A stretch of 64,000 nt of DNA from Chitinophagaceae bacterium (GCA_019752045.1 JAIEMP010000003.1:186001-250000), one strand, 5' to 3'; counted from the first letter of the stretch, positions 51,180 to 60,750 are shown. The notes: generated by a model not told the origin, from the letters alone. Numbers and translations are program-made.

Positions 51180-51542
51180 ATGAAAAAACTCATTCGTTCA
51201 TTTCAACATGCGGCAGATGGTTTTCTTAATGCAGTAAGAACAGAAACCAACCTGCGTATTCATCTTGTTGCAGCAGTCATTTGTTGTGCAGCAGGGTTTC
51301 TGTTATCATTAACTCCTGTTGAATGGATAATGGTAGTTTGTTGCATAACAGCTGTAATTGCGTTTGAGTTAATCAATACGGCTATTGAACAACTCTGTAA
51401 TCTGGTAACAAAAGAGCAGCATCCCTCTGTGAAACAAATCAAGGATATTTCTGCAGCGGCCGTATTAATGGTTAGCATAGGAGCTGCAGTGATTGCTGCC
51501 ATTATTTTTTTACCCAAACTGATGAATCAATTTATAGTATGA
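51180..51542 (+). CDS. dgkA: diacylglycerol/undecaprenol kinase (DgkA family)
   Basis: 120 residues from ATG at 51180 (MKKLIRSFQHAADGF). Three TM helices (about 28-45, 48-66, 94-112) and the active-site residues of the family: E23 region RTETNLRIH, then FELINTAIE (E63, N66, E70) and KQIKDISAA (K88/D89). Gram-positive-like DgkA members phosphorylate undecaprenol; E. coli DgkA phosphorylates diacylglycerol. The stop overlaps the next ATG by four bases. Confidence 0.9.
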   Translation: MKKLIRSFQHAADGFLNAVRTETNLRIHLVAAVICCAAGFLLSLTPVEWIMVVCCITAVIAFELINTAIEQLCNLVTKEQHPSVKQIKDISAAAVLMVSIGAAVIAAIIFLPKLMNQFIV

Positions 51543-52168
51543 AACGAATACTGATTTATTCCGTTGCATTTAGTATTGCCTTGTATCTGTTTCGTGTAGT
51601 GTATACAGGAAGCCTGCTTTTTTTATTTATTCCGTGGAATTTATTTCTTGCCTGGTTGCCTTTGTTCTTCAGCAGCAGAATAAAAGGTGCATCCATCACT
51701 ATACGCAACGGACTGTTTTTTTGTTTATGGCTTCTCTTCTTTCCCAATGCACCGTATTTAATTACAGATCTGTTTCATCTGGAGCAACGGGAAGACATTC
51801 CGCTTTATTTTGATCTGGTGCTGTTGTTTACTGCAGCATGGAACGGATTGTTAATGGGATTGTTATCATTCAAACAAATTGAACAGAAGATGCTCCATCA
51901 TTTCTCTTTTAAAAAAGTACAACTTATCACAGGTTTTTGTTTTTTGCTTTGCGGTTTTGGAATTTACCTTGGGAGATACGAACGGTATAACAGTTGGCAT
52001 CTGTTGACTCAACCTTTTACATTGGCAGAGGATATTGTTTCAAAAATAATACAGCCATGGAATTATCCACGGGCATGGGCAGTAACTGTATTGTTTACGT
52101 TGTTGCTGTTGCTGATCTATGAAACACTCAAAAAAATGCCTGCTCATTTTAGTGAGCAGGCAAAGTGA
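51539..52168 (+). CDS. DUF1361 membrane protein
   Basis: 209 residues, six or seven TM helices. The family signature FFPNAPYLITDLFHLE (about 67-82) is clear, as is FGIYLGRYERYNSWHL (about 142-157). Function unknown. Coupled to dgkA by an ATGA overlap. Its final codons (MPAHFSEQAK) lie on the terminator hairpin that serves the convergent gene. Confidence 0.87.
   Translation: MKRILIYSVAFSIALYLFRVVYTGSLLFLFIPWNLFLAWLPLFFSSRIKGASITIRNGLFFCLWLLFFPNAPYLITDLFHLEQREDIPLYFDLVLLFTAAWNGLLMGLLSFKQIEQKMLHHFSFKKVQLITGFCFLLCGFGIYLGRYERYNSWHLLTQPFTLAEDIVSKIIQPWNYPRAWAVTVLFTLLLLLIYETLKKMPAHFSEQAK
52131..52162 (-). terminator. intrinsic terminator inside the DUF1361 3' end
   Basis: TGCCTGCTCA and TGAGCAGGCA form a perfect 10-bp stem with a 6-base loop. 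Reading the minus strand, the hairpin is followed by six T residues (the A-run at 52,131-52,136), so it terminates the large minus-strand gene at 52,188, while lying wholly in DUF1361 coding sequence. Confidence 0.85.
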
Positions 52169-52187
52169 GTTTAATGTATGCGTACGT

Positions 52188-55100
52188 TTAAAAGTCAAGT
52201 CCTAATGAAACATGCAGCTTTGGTTTTTCATTAAAGAAGCCACTCATGGGCCAGCCTGCATCAAAACGAATAAAATATCCCAGCAGTGTACTTCTAGCAC
52301 CAAAACCATAACTGCCAAGGAAGGGACCAATGCCGGGAGCTTTCAATGCAACTGTTAACGGACTGCCCGGCTCACTGTATGTAATTTCGGGTCGGCCGAT
52401 TTTATTGTATTTACCATTCCATGCCGTTCCTAAATCAATAAACTGAACCAGCTGAAAGTTTCTTAAGAAAGCATTGTTGATGGGCTTGTTAAATAAAGTT
52501 GTAAATACGGGAAGCCTCAGTTCACTGTTAATGACCATAGCGTTATTTCCATTGGCAGAGTTTTGTAAAAATCCTCTCAGGTTTACGGCCAGTGATTCAT
52601 ATACATAACTCTGATCAAGTGCAGGGCGGTTGTTGGTGTTGAAGTAACGTTGTTTTGCAACACCATTTCTGATCACATCATTATTACCCAGCATTAACCA
52701 GCCATCTGTACCACCGAGGTAATAAATAAATTTGTTGTTACCCCATGATATATCTGCAGCTGCACGAACAGCCCAGATAAAATTGCGGTAAATTTTTAAA
52801 TAATGTCTTGCATCAAAACCAAGGTTAAAGGTAAAGTCGCCTGCAGAATCTCTGTTGCCGCCGGAGTAACTGCCACCAAGTCTGTTGTATGCTTCCATCC
52901 ATGCTTTGAAACGTAACCCTCTCCAGATATTGGTTACAGGGTTAATGGTATTATCATGTACAAATTCAAAACGGGCCAGTGCAAAATTTTCATCTAAACT
53001 GGGTTGCTCCAGTGAGCCCGGAATTAAATCATCGCTTTTAATATTGAACAGATCTTTTCTAAAACCACCGGCTAAACGAAAACTCTGTACTTCATTTAAT
53101 GGATAGTTAACATTGGCCTGGTACACATTAATCAGCTGGTTGGTTGTAAAGTTTCCTAACAACACACCAGATGAAGAGCGGTAATAAGAAAGTCCCCAAT
53201 CAATTCGTCTTCTTAAATTATCGAACCGCATAAATACTTCGTTATCCTGCAAGCCATAGTTTATGCGAAAGGCACCGGTGAATTTATAATCTTCCATAAA
53301 CTCCATGGCACCTACTCTCGTCATTGCATTCAATGGATTTGAGTTGCCCAAATTAACAGGACCCGATGCGCCGGTATATGGCTGAAAGCGGTTGATGAGA
53401 AACACACCATTGGACAGAAAATTTGTAGTAAGATTATCAACAAAATATTTTTTTCTGTACGGGAACACACGCATTTTATTCAACACATCTTCCCGGTTCT
53501 GTTTTTTTGCTCCCATTAACTTTTCACCTGTTGCAGATGTATCTTCTTTAAACTCTGTTTCAAAAAAATCAGTTGGTTTGGGTTGTTCGGTAACTGTGCT
53601 GTCCTGCAGGTCGGTTCGTTGCTGTGTATTTTCGCCAACAATTTTGTCGAGCCGTGTTGAGCGTTTTATGTATTCTGTAGGACGTGCATTTACATTGCGC
53701 TTACGTAAAACGTTTTCATCTACTTTCAGTTTGTAGAGAAATTTAAATTCGCCCTGTCTGTTTACTTCTGTTACCTGTCCGTTATCGCCTGCAATACGTG
53801 TTTCTAATACGCTGCTTTGATAATTGGTCATAGGGAAGGTATACGAACTGTCGTCTGTTACACGGAACGTAAATACAGAATCCGGTTCTGTTTTATTCCA
53901 TGCACGTAAGGTTGAATCGAGTTCTTTTGGTTCGGGGTTGCGTAATATTTCATCGCCTACCTGAAACACTGTGTCAAGACCTGCAGCAGTAGTAGTAAAG
54001 AAGCCGGCCCATCTGTTACCAATACCGTTTTCATCGCTGATGAATGTAAAGTGATTGGTATTGTATTGAGATGGAAAACGGGCATTGCCGTATTTAATAT
54101 TACTGAGCTGAGATATTTGTTTGAATTCGGATTTGTTCCAATTATCAATCAGGAAAACATTGTAACGGTCTCTTGGCAACACTGTATCTGCAGTAATTGC
54201 ATTGGGCGATGGGCGGTTACTGGAAAAGATAATACCTGTTTTGTTGGGGAAGGCTACAAAGCTTGCATCCAGATCATCATACACATCATTAGTAACCTGT
54301 TCCAGTTTCTGATTATCAATCTTGTAAACAAATACATCGCTTTGTCCGCCTTTTACCGCACTCATCACCAGAGTATTCGGGTCGAGCATGTATTGCATAT
54401 CGTTCACCTGCTCAAAAGGAAGTTCCAGATTTTTGACTGTTTTAATCCGTCTGAATGCATCATACACACTCAGCAACAGTTTTCCCTTTTCCCAAACCAC
54501 CATGGCAATACGAGTTCCTTTCGGATCCCATGCTAATAACGGATAATTGGGGTTGGGTTTTTCTTCCAGATTACGTACGCCGCTTTTCCACAGCACTTTT
54601 TCTGAAATAAAATTTTCATTCAGGATCACTCTGGTTTGTCCTTTACGATATTCAACAACTGCGTATGTAAAACTTTTTGGATTGGGGTTTGCCTGAAAAC
54701 GGAAATAATCGTTCTTTCCAATTTCTTTAGGTACAGTTAAACGTCCGCTGGGTACATTTCTTCTTGCACGGATATCTTTAAAATACTTGTCCCTGTTGTA
54801 CATCATAAAATCGCTCAGTACAGCTTTCAGTTTCTTTTTAGCAATGGTAGTGGCTGCACGGTTTACATTTTTGTAAATACGACTTAGATATAAAAGGTAT
54901 GTTACATTTTCTTTCCGGTATTTTTCTTCAATATAGCACCAAAAGGCATGGCCCGCAAGTTGTGGTTGCTCATAAGCAAACTGATAAAAGTTTTTATATG
55001 TGGCGCCAATCATAGCGCTTTTTAATTCATTATCTAATTTGGTGCTCCAGTTTTCTGCAGCATAAGCAATGTATCCATCTGTCATCCATTTAGGTAAATC

Positions 55101-55616
55101 AAGTAAGGCCTGGTTTTGTGCAAACTCACCCAGATCATCACCAAACAACATGCTTTCTACCAGCACCTTTGCAATTCCTTCTCTGATCTGGCGACGCAGA
55201 TCGTTATGATCACCATTGTAATACACCACCAGTTTATTATTTACCAGTTTGGTTAATCCACCTGCATTGGGATAATCTAATCCAATACCGATATTGGATT
55301 GTTTAAAATCGTTGAAATTATTGTAGAGCACAATATTTAGCCGGCGTTGTATACCGAATTCTATAAAATCTTCTAAGGAAGGAAGTTCTTCTTCAGCAGC
55401 CTGTGTAGCAAACTTGGCTAGCTCTAAACCGTTTTGCGTATAGTGTACATTGAAATTGGGGCTCTGATAAAAATTCCAGGTAAACTTGGTATGCTGTACA
55501 CGATTTTTACCAAACTCTACCATATTAACCTGCGCAAAGCTGCCGGCAAATAAAGCGAAAAAGAAAACCGATAATAAACCTGTACGTTTTATAAAACCTC
55601 TCTGTTGAATTCGCAT
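52188..55616 (-). CDS. large outer-membrane protein: degenerate peptidase-MA-like domain, propeller, Omp85-like barrel
   Basis: 1142 residues from ATG at 55616 (MRIQQRGFIKRTG, signal ending GSFAQ). Region 50-260 resembles gluzincin peptidase-MA domains: NFNVHYTQNGLELA, IVLYNNFNDFKQ, and LPKWMTDGYIAYAAEN (174-189) where active members have the third zinc ligand helix. The HExxH site reads REGIA (145-149), so both zinc histidines are gone. Region 310-600 looks like a TolB/WD-type propeller (YPLLAWDPKGTRIAMVVW). From about 760 the sequence is beta-barrel-like and ends with SLGLDF, a BamA/TamA-type closing strand. Likely envelope assembly or surface role (inference). Confidence 0.72.
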   Translation of the reverse strand: MRIQQRGFIKRTGLLSVFFFALFAGSFAQVNMVEFGKNRVQHTKFTWNFYQSPNFNVHYTQNGLELAKFATQAAEEELPSLEDFIEFGIQRRLNIVLYNNFNDFKQSNIGIGLDYPNAGGLTKLVNNKLVVYYNGDHNDLRRQIREGIAKVLVESMLFGDDLGEFAQNQALLDLPKWMTDGYIAYAAENWSTKLDNELKSAMIGATYKNFYQFAYEQPQLAGHAFWCYIEEKYRKENVTYLLYLSRIYKNVNRAATTIAKKKLKAVLSDFMMYNRDKYFKDIRARRNVPSGRLTVPKEIGKNDYFRFQANPNPKSFTYAVVEYRKGQTRVILNENFISEKVLWKSGVRNLEEKPNPNYPLLAWDPKGTRIAMVVWEKGKLLLSVYDAFRRIKTVKNLELPFEQVNDMQYMLDPNTLVMSAVKGGQSDVFVYKIDNQKLEQVTNDVYDDLDASFVAFPNKTGIIFSSNRPSPNAITADTVLPRDRYNVFLIDNWNKSEFKQISQLSNIKYGNARFPSQYNTNHFTFISDENGIGNRWAGFFTTTAAGLDTVFQVGDEILRNPEPKELDSTLRAWNKTEPDSVFTFRVTDDSSYTFPMTNYQSSVLETRIAGDNGQVTEVNRQGEFKFLYKLKVDENVLRKRNVNARPTEYIKRSTRLDKIVGENTQQRTDLQDSTVTEQPKPTDFFETEFKEDTSATGEKLMGAKKQNREDVLNKMRVFPYRKKYFVDNLTTNFLSNGVFLINRFQPYTGASGPVNLGNSNPLNAMTRVGAMEFMEDYKFTGAFRINYGLQDNEVFMRFDNLRRRIDWGLSYYRSSSGVLLGNFTTNQLINVYQANVNYPLNEVQSFRLAGGFRKDLFNIKSDDLIPGSLEQPSLDENFALARFEFVHDNTINPVTNIWRGLRFKAWMEAYNRLGGSYSGGNRDSAGDFTFNLGFDARHYLKIYRNFIWAVRAAADISWGNNKFIYYLGGTDGWLMLGNNDVIRNGVAKQRYFNTNNRPALDQSYVYESLAVNLRGFLQNSANGNNAMVINSELRLPVFTTLFNKPINNAFLRNFQLVQFIDLGTAWNGKYNKIGRPEITYSEPGSPLTVALKAPGIGPFLGSYGFGARSTLLGYFIRFDAGWPMSGFFNEKPKLHVSLGLDF

Positions 55617-55775
55617 AATTTCATCTGTTTGATAATAAATGTTTTTATTTGTCAGGCAGAATACCATGAAAAAAGTCATCTGTTTTTAAACAAAGAGTTC
55701 CTTCATGGTATTTCGGGTGATGATAGTCGTGTTGAACCGGTCAATAACGGTCACTAAAAGTACAAAAATCAATTC

Positions 55776-56426
55776 ATGTTCACTGTTAAAGCTTTTACGT
55801 TTAGCCCCATTCAGGAAAACAGCTATTTGCTCTATAACGAAAAAGGGCATGCGCTCATTATAGACCCCGGCTGTTATTTTGAAGATGAGCGGGAAGAACT
55901 CCAATTGTTTGTACAACAAAACAAACTGAAACCGCAACTGTTGCTCAACACACACTGCCACCTGGATCATGTATTTGGCAATAAATGGATGCACGAAACC
56001 TATCATTTGCTGCTTCATATTCACCCCAATGAAAAACAAGTGCTGGATTTTGCTCCTGCCAGCGGTCTTATGTGGAACCTGCCCTTTGATAATTACAATG
56101 CAGAACTTAAATATCTCAAAGAAGGGGAAGATATATTACTGGATAATGACAGGCTGCAGATCCTTTTTACACCCGGGCATTCTCCCGGTCATGTTTGTTT
56201 TTATTGCGAAGAGCAGGGTTTTGTAATTGGGGGGGATGTGTTGTTTCGTGAAAGTATTGGCCGTACCGATTTACCGGGCGGTCATTTTGAAACACTCATC
56301 AACAGCATTAAAACGCAGTTATTTTCGTTGCCCGATGAAACGATGGTATACAGCGGGCATGGACCGGCAACTACAATCGGGCATGAAAAAAAGCACAATC
56401 CTTTTTTAAATAACTTACAGGTATAA
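55776..56426 (+). CDS. MBL-fold metallo-hydrolase (glyoxalase II-like)
   Basis: 216 residues. The metallo-beta-lactamase site HCHLDH (H60, H62, D64, H65) is intact, with further ligands in GHSPGHVCF, GGDVLF and SGHGPATTIGHE. Size and spacing match YcbL/hydroxyacylglutathione hydrolase-like proteins. Substrate unknown. Starts 160 bases from the divergent large outer-membrane protein gene. Confidence 0.9.
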   Translation: MFTVKAFTFSPIQENSYLLYNEKGHALIIDPGCYFEDEREELQLFVQQNKLKPQLLLNTHCHLDHVFGNKWMHETYHLLLHIHPNEKQVLDFAPASGLMWNLPFDNYNAELKYLKEGEDILLDNDRLQILFTPGHSPGHVCFYCEEQGFVIGGDVLFRESIGRTDLPGGHFETLINSIKTQLFSLPDETMVYSGHGPATTIGHEKKHNPFLNNLQV

Positions 56427-56472
56427 AAGCAACGTTCTGTCGAATTATTTTGTCAACTCTAAAAAGAAAAGT

Positions 56473-56799
56473 ATGAAAATCATCATGCTTATTGCAGTTG
56501 CAGTTTTTATTTTTACCGGATGTGTTAAAAAGGGGGCCGGCCTAGTTATGCAATATAACCAAACAGCATGTACAGATAAGTGGGGTTATGGTATTGCGGA
56601 GAACGATGAAGAAACAAAGGCCAAACTTGGCATCTACCTTGATTCATTGAACATTGCTTATTCTGATTTGAGGCTTGAAAAACTCAATGCTGGAGATCAG
56701 TGCGATGCTTGTTTTTGTAAAACAGGGAAAGTGTTTACATTAAAAACAACAATACAATATAAAAATCAATTAGAAGCTTTGGGCTTCAAGAAAAAATAG
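56473..56799 (+). CDS. small lipoprotein of unknown function
   Basis: 108 residues with a lipobox (VFIFTGC, Cys17). The mature part has CTDKWGYGIAENDEETKAKLGIYLDSLNI and a CDACFCK cluster near 78-84, giving five cysteines in all beyond the lipid anchor, which may form disulfides or bind metal. It lies 46 bases after the MBL gene and meets the flippase gene end to end. Confidence 0.75.
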   Translation: MKIIMLIAVAVFIFTGCVKKGAGLVMQYNQTACTDKWGYGIAENDEETKAKLGIYLDSLNIAYSDLRLEKLNAGDQCDACFCKTGKVFTLKTTIQYKNQLEALGFKKK

Positions 56800-58305
56800 C
56801 TATTGAACAAATTTTTTCAGCGCCGGAAGTTTTTGTAATTCTTTCTTTTCAACCCTTGCAACAAAATAAGTAAAACAAGCCAGCAGCAATGTTCCACTTA
56901 CAATGCTGAACCAGAGCGGATCGTACATATATACAATTGCACGATGCAGTAACACAATAATACTCACCATTACCAGATAAGCAATCAGTTTTTTCTTAGC
57001 ATAAGGCACGGGATAATATTTTTGTCCCAGCAGGTAACTCGTCATCATCATAAATAAATAACAACTGAAGGTTGCAATTGCCGCACCCCAGTAATGAAAC
57101 TTTGGTATCAGCAAAATGTTTACGCCAATCGTAATGAGTGCGCCTGCAATGGTAATAGCAGCACCGTATAAATTTTTATTGGTGAGTTTATACCAGATGC
57201 TGAGGTTATAGTAGATGCCTAAAAAAACATTTCCCATTGCCAGCAACAGGACAACCGTCATTCCTTCGCCCCATGCTTTTGACTTGAGAGTGATGATCCA
57301 TTTCAACACATCTAAATACAAACCAATAAACAGAAACATAAAACAACAGGCAATTACAAAAAACTTCATGATGCGTGCATAAGTGCGTGGTGCATCTTCG
57401 TCTTTTGAACGATTGAAGAAAAAAGGTTCGGCTGCCATACGAAAGGCCTGTATCATGATCGTAATCAACACAGCTATACGGTACAGATTGGCAAATACAC
57501 CCAGCTCATGTTTGGCTTCCTGTTCAGGCAAATCAACTACATGCTGGTATACAAGTCGACTGAGCATATCATTGATCATTCCACCCAAACCAACAATGAT
57601 GAGCGGATAGCTGTACTTCATCACTTCTTTCCAGAGTTTGCTGTCGAAATTAAAATGCAAACCTTTCCATTCTTTCCACAATAATAAAAAGGTAACAAGA
57701 CTGCCACATAAATTTCCAATGAGATAATAACCAATGCCGATCTCTTCATTAAAGAAGGTTGAAACAAATCCTGTTGGATGTTGCTTTATATATGCCGGTA
57801 AAAAACCAAGAAAAAGAAATACAATAAAAATGTTGACAACAATACCTGCTATGCGTACAAATGCATATTTTTTCGGACGGTTCTCCTGCCGCAATCTTGC
57901 AAAAGGTAAAGTGGCCAATGTATCAAAAAACAAAATACCCAGCATCCATAAAATGTATTCAGGCTTGGCAGTAAGCCCTGCTGCCTCTGCAATCCATGGC
58001 TGCAAAAAGTACAACGCTGCAGTAAACAATACAGTTGTTGCTAACAAAGAAATGTTGAGTGTATTATAAAGTGCTTCTTTGTCTTTTTCATTTGAAAAAC
58101 GGAAGTAAGCTGTTTCAACCCCATAAGTGAACACAATGTTTAGAAAAGGAATGATGGCGTACACCTGAGTAAGATCGGCGGTGAGGGCCGGCTGAGCAAA
58201 AATGAACGGCAACGCCATATTCATTAAATAACCCAAAAAGCGGCTGGCAATGGTTGGTAAGCCATACCACAAGGTTTGTCCTGCTAGTTTTTTAACGTTG
58301 CTCAA
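56800..58305 (-). CDS. polysaccharide/oligosaccharide flippase (Wzx/MATE-like, MOP superfamily)
   Basis: 501 residues with about 12-14 TM helices spread evenly, beginning KKLAGQTLWYGLPTIASRFLGYLMNMAL, the usual opening of lipopolysaccharide or lipid-linked-oligosaccharide flippases. Moves undecaprenyl-linked sugars across the inner membrane. No glycosyltransferase genes are near it, so it is an orphan. Convergent with the small lipoprotein, with no gap. Confidence 0.9.
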   Translation of the reverse strand: MSNVKKLAGQTLWYGLPTIASRFLGYLMNMALPFIFAQPALTADLTQVYAIIPFLNIVFTYGVETAYFRFSNEKDKEALYNTLNISLLATTVLFTAALYFLQPWIAEAAGLTAKPEYILWMLGILFFDTLATLPFARLRQENRPKKYAFVRIAGIVVNIFIVFLFLGFLPAYIKQHPTGFVSTFFNEEIGIGYYLIGNLCGSLVTFLLLWKEWKGLHFNFDSKLWKEVMKYSYPLIIVGLGGMINDMLSRLVYQHVVDLPEQEAKHELGVFANLYRIAVLITIMIQAFRMAAEPFFFNRSKDEDAPRTYARIMKFFVIACCFMFLFIGLYLDVLKWIITLKSKAWGEGMTVVLLLAMGNVFLGIYYNLSIWYKLTNKNLYGAAITIAGALITIGVNILLIPKFHYWGAAIATFSCYLFMMMTSYLLGQKYYPVPYAKKKLIAYLVMVSIIVLLHRAIVYMYDPLWFSIVSGTLLLACFTYFVARVEKKELQKLPALKKFVQ

Positions 58306-58403
58306 TAAACGAAATTAATGAACTTTAAAAATAGTTGAAATTCTTCCTTTAAATGTGCAACTCATTCAGGTTGTTTTCTATCTTAGATTTCTAAAAACAG
58401 GTT

Positions 58404-59042
58404 ATGACTAAACTTTACTTTCTTTTAATACTTGCCCTTTCCTTCAGTTTTAAAGCGAATGCACAGGTCTTTGCTGAGCTTGAAGTTCAAAAGAAAAAAA
58501 TTCCTGCCATTGTTACCGAAGTGCCGCAGCCTGCTTCTGTAACGGAAGATGCCATTCGTCAGAAATTTACGCAGATGGGATACAATGCAAAAGAAAGCAG
58601 GGGGGTGTATACTTATAAAGGCATCCGTATTCCTGAGATCAGTGATGAAACATTTGATGTGATCTTAAAAGTAGAACGTAAGAGCCGTAGAGAAAAAGAT
58701 GAAAGCAATGTATACTTTGCTATTTCAAGAGGGTATGAGAATTATATTAAATCAACCGATGATGCCGGATTTATTGCAAAGGTAAAAACCTATTGTCTCA
58801 ACTTTTTACCCTGGGCCGAAGCACAGGCACTGGAAGTGGAGATCAAAGCACAGGAGGATAAAGTAAAATCAACGGAAAATAAACTGAAAGATTATAACGA
58901 GGAGAGTGAAAGCCTGATTAAAAAGAAAAAGAAACTGGAAGAAGATATTGAAACAAATAAAAACAATATCGAAAAACAGAAAACAGAAGTAGAAAGTCAG
59001 AAAAAAATACTCGATATACTTAGAGCGAAACGAAAAAGCTGA
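58404..59042 (+). CDS. secreted coiled-coil protein of unknown function
   Basis: 212 residues. Signal peptide (LYFLLILALSFSFKANAQ). Residues 20-140 are a mixed domain (VYTYKGIRIPEISDETFDVILKVERKS); the C-terminal 65 residues form a strong charged coiled coil (KAQEDKVKSTENKLKDY onward). No known domain recognised. It ends at an intrinsic terminator. Confidence 0.78.
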   Translation: MTKLYFLLILALSFSFKANAQVFAELEVQKKKIPAIVTEVPQPASVTEDAIRQKFTQMGYNAKESRGVYTYKGIRIPEISDETFDVILKVERKSRREKDESNVYFAISRGYENYIKSTDDAGFIAKVKTYCLNFLPWAEAQALEVEIKAQEDKVKSTENKLKDYNEESESLIKKKKKLEEDIETNKNNIEKQKTEVESQKKILDILRAKRKS

Positions 59043-59052
59043 ATTATAAAAG

Positions 59053-59079
59053 TCCCGGTTAAATGCCGGGATTTTTTTT
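59053..59079 (+). terminator. intrinsic terminator after the coiled-coil protein gene
   Basis: TCCCGG and CCGGGA form a 6-bp stem with a 7-base loop, followed by eight T residues. It may also overlap the end of the convergent arfB transcript. Confidence 0.85.
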
Positions 59080-59091
59080 GTTAACCTAAAC

Positions 59092-59499
59092 TCAGAAATC
59101 GTTGGGCCGCACTTTTTTTCTTGTTTGTTTATGTTCACTTTGTTTCTTCTTTGCCTCCATTCGTTTTTCTTTTGCAGCTTTGGAAGGCTTGCTGGCAATT
59201 CTTGCTTTCTTGGGAGTTAATGCAACGGAAATTAAGTGGTTGATCTTTTCAATCACTTCTGCTTTATTTGCATGCTGACTGCGGTGTACCTGGCTTTTTA
59301 CAATCAAGGTTCCTTCTTTGTTAATGCGGTTGCTTAGTTTTTCGAGCAGCACTTGCTTTTGCTGTTCGGTTACTAGTGCTGAAGATGCAATATGCCAATA
59401 GCCCATCACCATGGTTTCTACCTTGTTTACGTTTTGTCCGCCTGCACCGCCACTCCTTGCTGTTTGAAATTGTATTTCGTTATTTACATCTTTTATCAT
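59092..59499 (-). CDS. arfB: alternative ribosome-rescue peptidyl-tRNA hydrolase ArfB
   Basis: 135 residues, normal ArfB/YaeJ size. GGQ motif at 20-22 in [16 protein letters not shown], then the class I release-factor-like core, and a basic C-terminal tail (KKARIASKPSKAAKEKRMEAKKK) that enters the empty mRNA channel of stalled ribosomes. All needed features are present. Divergent from dtd with a 57-base gap. Confidence 0.93.
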   Translation of the reverse strand: MIKDVNNEIQFQTARSGGAGGQNVNKVETMVMGYWHIASSALVTEQQKQVLLEKLSNRINKEGTLIVKSQVHRSQHANKAEVIEKINHLISVALTPKKARIASKPSKAAKEKRMEAKKKQSEHKQTRKKVRPNDF

Positions 59500-59556
59500 G
59501 ATTCAACCGAAGCTTGTATTTTCGGGATTCTAAATTACAACCAAATCAACAGATAA

Positions 59557-60009
59557 ATGAGAGCGGTCATTCAACGGGTAACACATGCTGCTGTTAAAGT
59601 TGATCAGCAGGTAACCGGGCAAATTCAAAAAGGTCTGCTTGTATTAGTGGGGATTGAAGATGCCGATGCAGCAGGTGATCTTGAATGGTTGAGTAATAAG
59701 ATCACAAACCTCCGCATATTTGATGATGAAGCAGGAGTCATGAATTGCTCGGTAAAAGAGATCGAAGGCGATATTTTATTGATCAGCCAGTTTACACTTC
59801 ATGCCTCAACCAAAAAAGGAAACCGTCCTTCTTATATTAAAGCAAGTAAACCGGAGATTGCAATTCCCATTTATGAGAAAATGATTCTTCAGTTGCAAAA
59901 AGATCTTGGTAAGAACATTCAAACAGGTGTGTTTGGTGCAGATATGAAAGTGGAGTTGCTGAATGATGGACCGGTGACGATTGTGATTGATACGAAGAAC
60001 AGAGAGTAA
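59557..60009 (+). CDS. dtd: D-aminoacyl-tRNA deacylase
   Basis: 150 residues. Removes D-amino acids from tRNA. Starts MRAVIQRVTHAAVKVD, the family opening; SQFTLHA (about 77-83) and NDGPVT (the Gly-cisPro proofreading motif, about 137-142) are intact. The next gene on the strand starts 32 bases later. Confidence 0.96.
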   Translation: MRAVIQRVTHAAVKVDQQVTGQIQKGLLVLVGIEDADAAGDLEWLSNKITNLRIFDDEAGVMNCSVKEIEGDILLISQFTLHASTKKGNRPSYIKASKPEIAIPIYEKMILQLQKDLGKNIQTGVFGADMKVELLNDGPVTIVIDTKNRE

Positions 60010-60041
60010 TTAATAATTGATAATGGATAAATGAAAATGCT

Positions 60042-60380
60042 ATGAGTACAGAGTTAACGATAAAACAAGCACAGGCCGATGTTGATCATTGGATTCAAAC
60101 AATTGGTGTTCGTTATTTTAATGAACTCACCAATCTGGGCATTTTAATGGAAGAAGTAGGAGAGTTGTCCAGATTGATGGTACGCAAGTACGGTGAGCAG
60201 TCTTTTAAAGAAACAGATAAAGGCAAAGAGTTAAGTGATGAAATGGCCGATGTGCTCTGGGTATTGATTTGTTTAGCGAACCAAACAGGGGTTGATCTTA
60301 CCGAAGCGTTGCAGAAAAATTTTGAAAAGAAAAATATACGTGATGCCAACAGGCACAAGGAGAATGAAAAGTTGAAGTGA
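60042..60380 (+). CDS. MazG-like nucleotide pyrophosphohydrolase
   Basis: 112 residues. All-alpha NTP pyrophosphatase fold: LMEEVGELSRLMVRK (ExxE, about 35-49) and KELSDEMADVLWVLICLAN (ExxD, about 65-83) provide the metal site. Likely hydrolyses non-canonical or excess nucleotides. Probably co-transcribed with dtd, joining two quality-control enzymes. Confidence 0.9.
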   Translation: MSTELTIKQAQADVDHWIQTIGVRYFNELTNLGILMEEVGELSRLMVRKYGEQSFKETDKGKELSDEMADVLWVLICLANQTGVDLTEALQKNFEKKNIRDANRHKENEKLK

Positions 60381-60381
60381 G

Positions 60382-60672
60382 TTATTTTCTTAACCTCTTT
60401 CGCTCCTGTAAAAAAGTATAAATTAAAACTACACCTAAAATTAAAAACAGAAACCCTCTCTCCATGATAAGATTATATAAACCAAAAAGTGAGATCAATA
60501 CTCCAAAAATCAAATACCACATCCGCATATCATAATGGTGTGCTAAAAAAGCTTTGTTTATTTCCTTATCAGAAAATCCCTCTTTTCTAAGCTGCTCTTT
60601 AATTTCTCCTTCCGGCTCTCCTTTTTTGAGTTTTGATTTAATAAGCAATATTTTTTCTGCTGTCATCTGCAT
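60382..60672 (-). CDS. small membrane protein of unknown function
   Basis: 96 residues. N-terminal half is a helical, charged domain (AEKILLIKSKLKKGEPEGEIKEQLRKEGFSDKEINKAF resembling SHOCT-type oligomerisation motifs), followed by two TM helices (about 52-68 and 72-88) and a basic end. A second ATG at 60666 is an alternative start. Convergent with the MazG-like gene, one base apart. Confidence 0.7.
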   Translation of the reverse strand: MQMTAEKILLIKSKLKKGEPEGEIKEQLRKEGFSDKEINKAFLAHHYDMRMWYLIFGVLISLFGLYNLIMERGFLFLILGVVLIYTFLQERKRLRK

Positions 60673-60750
60673 ATATCAAATTTAAGCAATTACAACTTTT
60701 TCAAATTGATGCTGCAACATTGGCAAAGTTTATCAACACCTCAAAACGCT

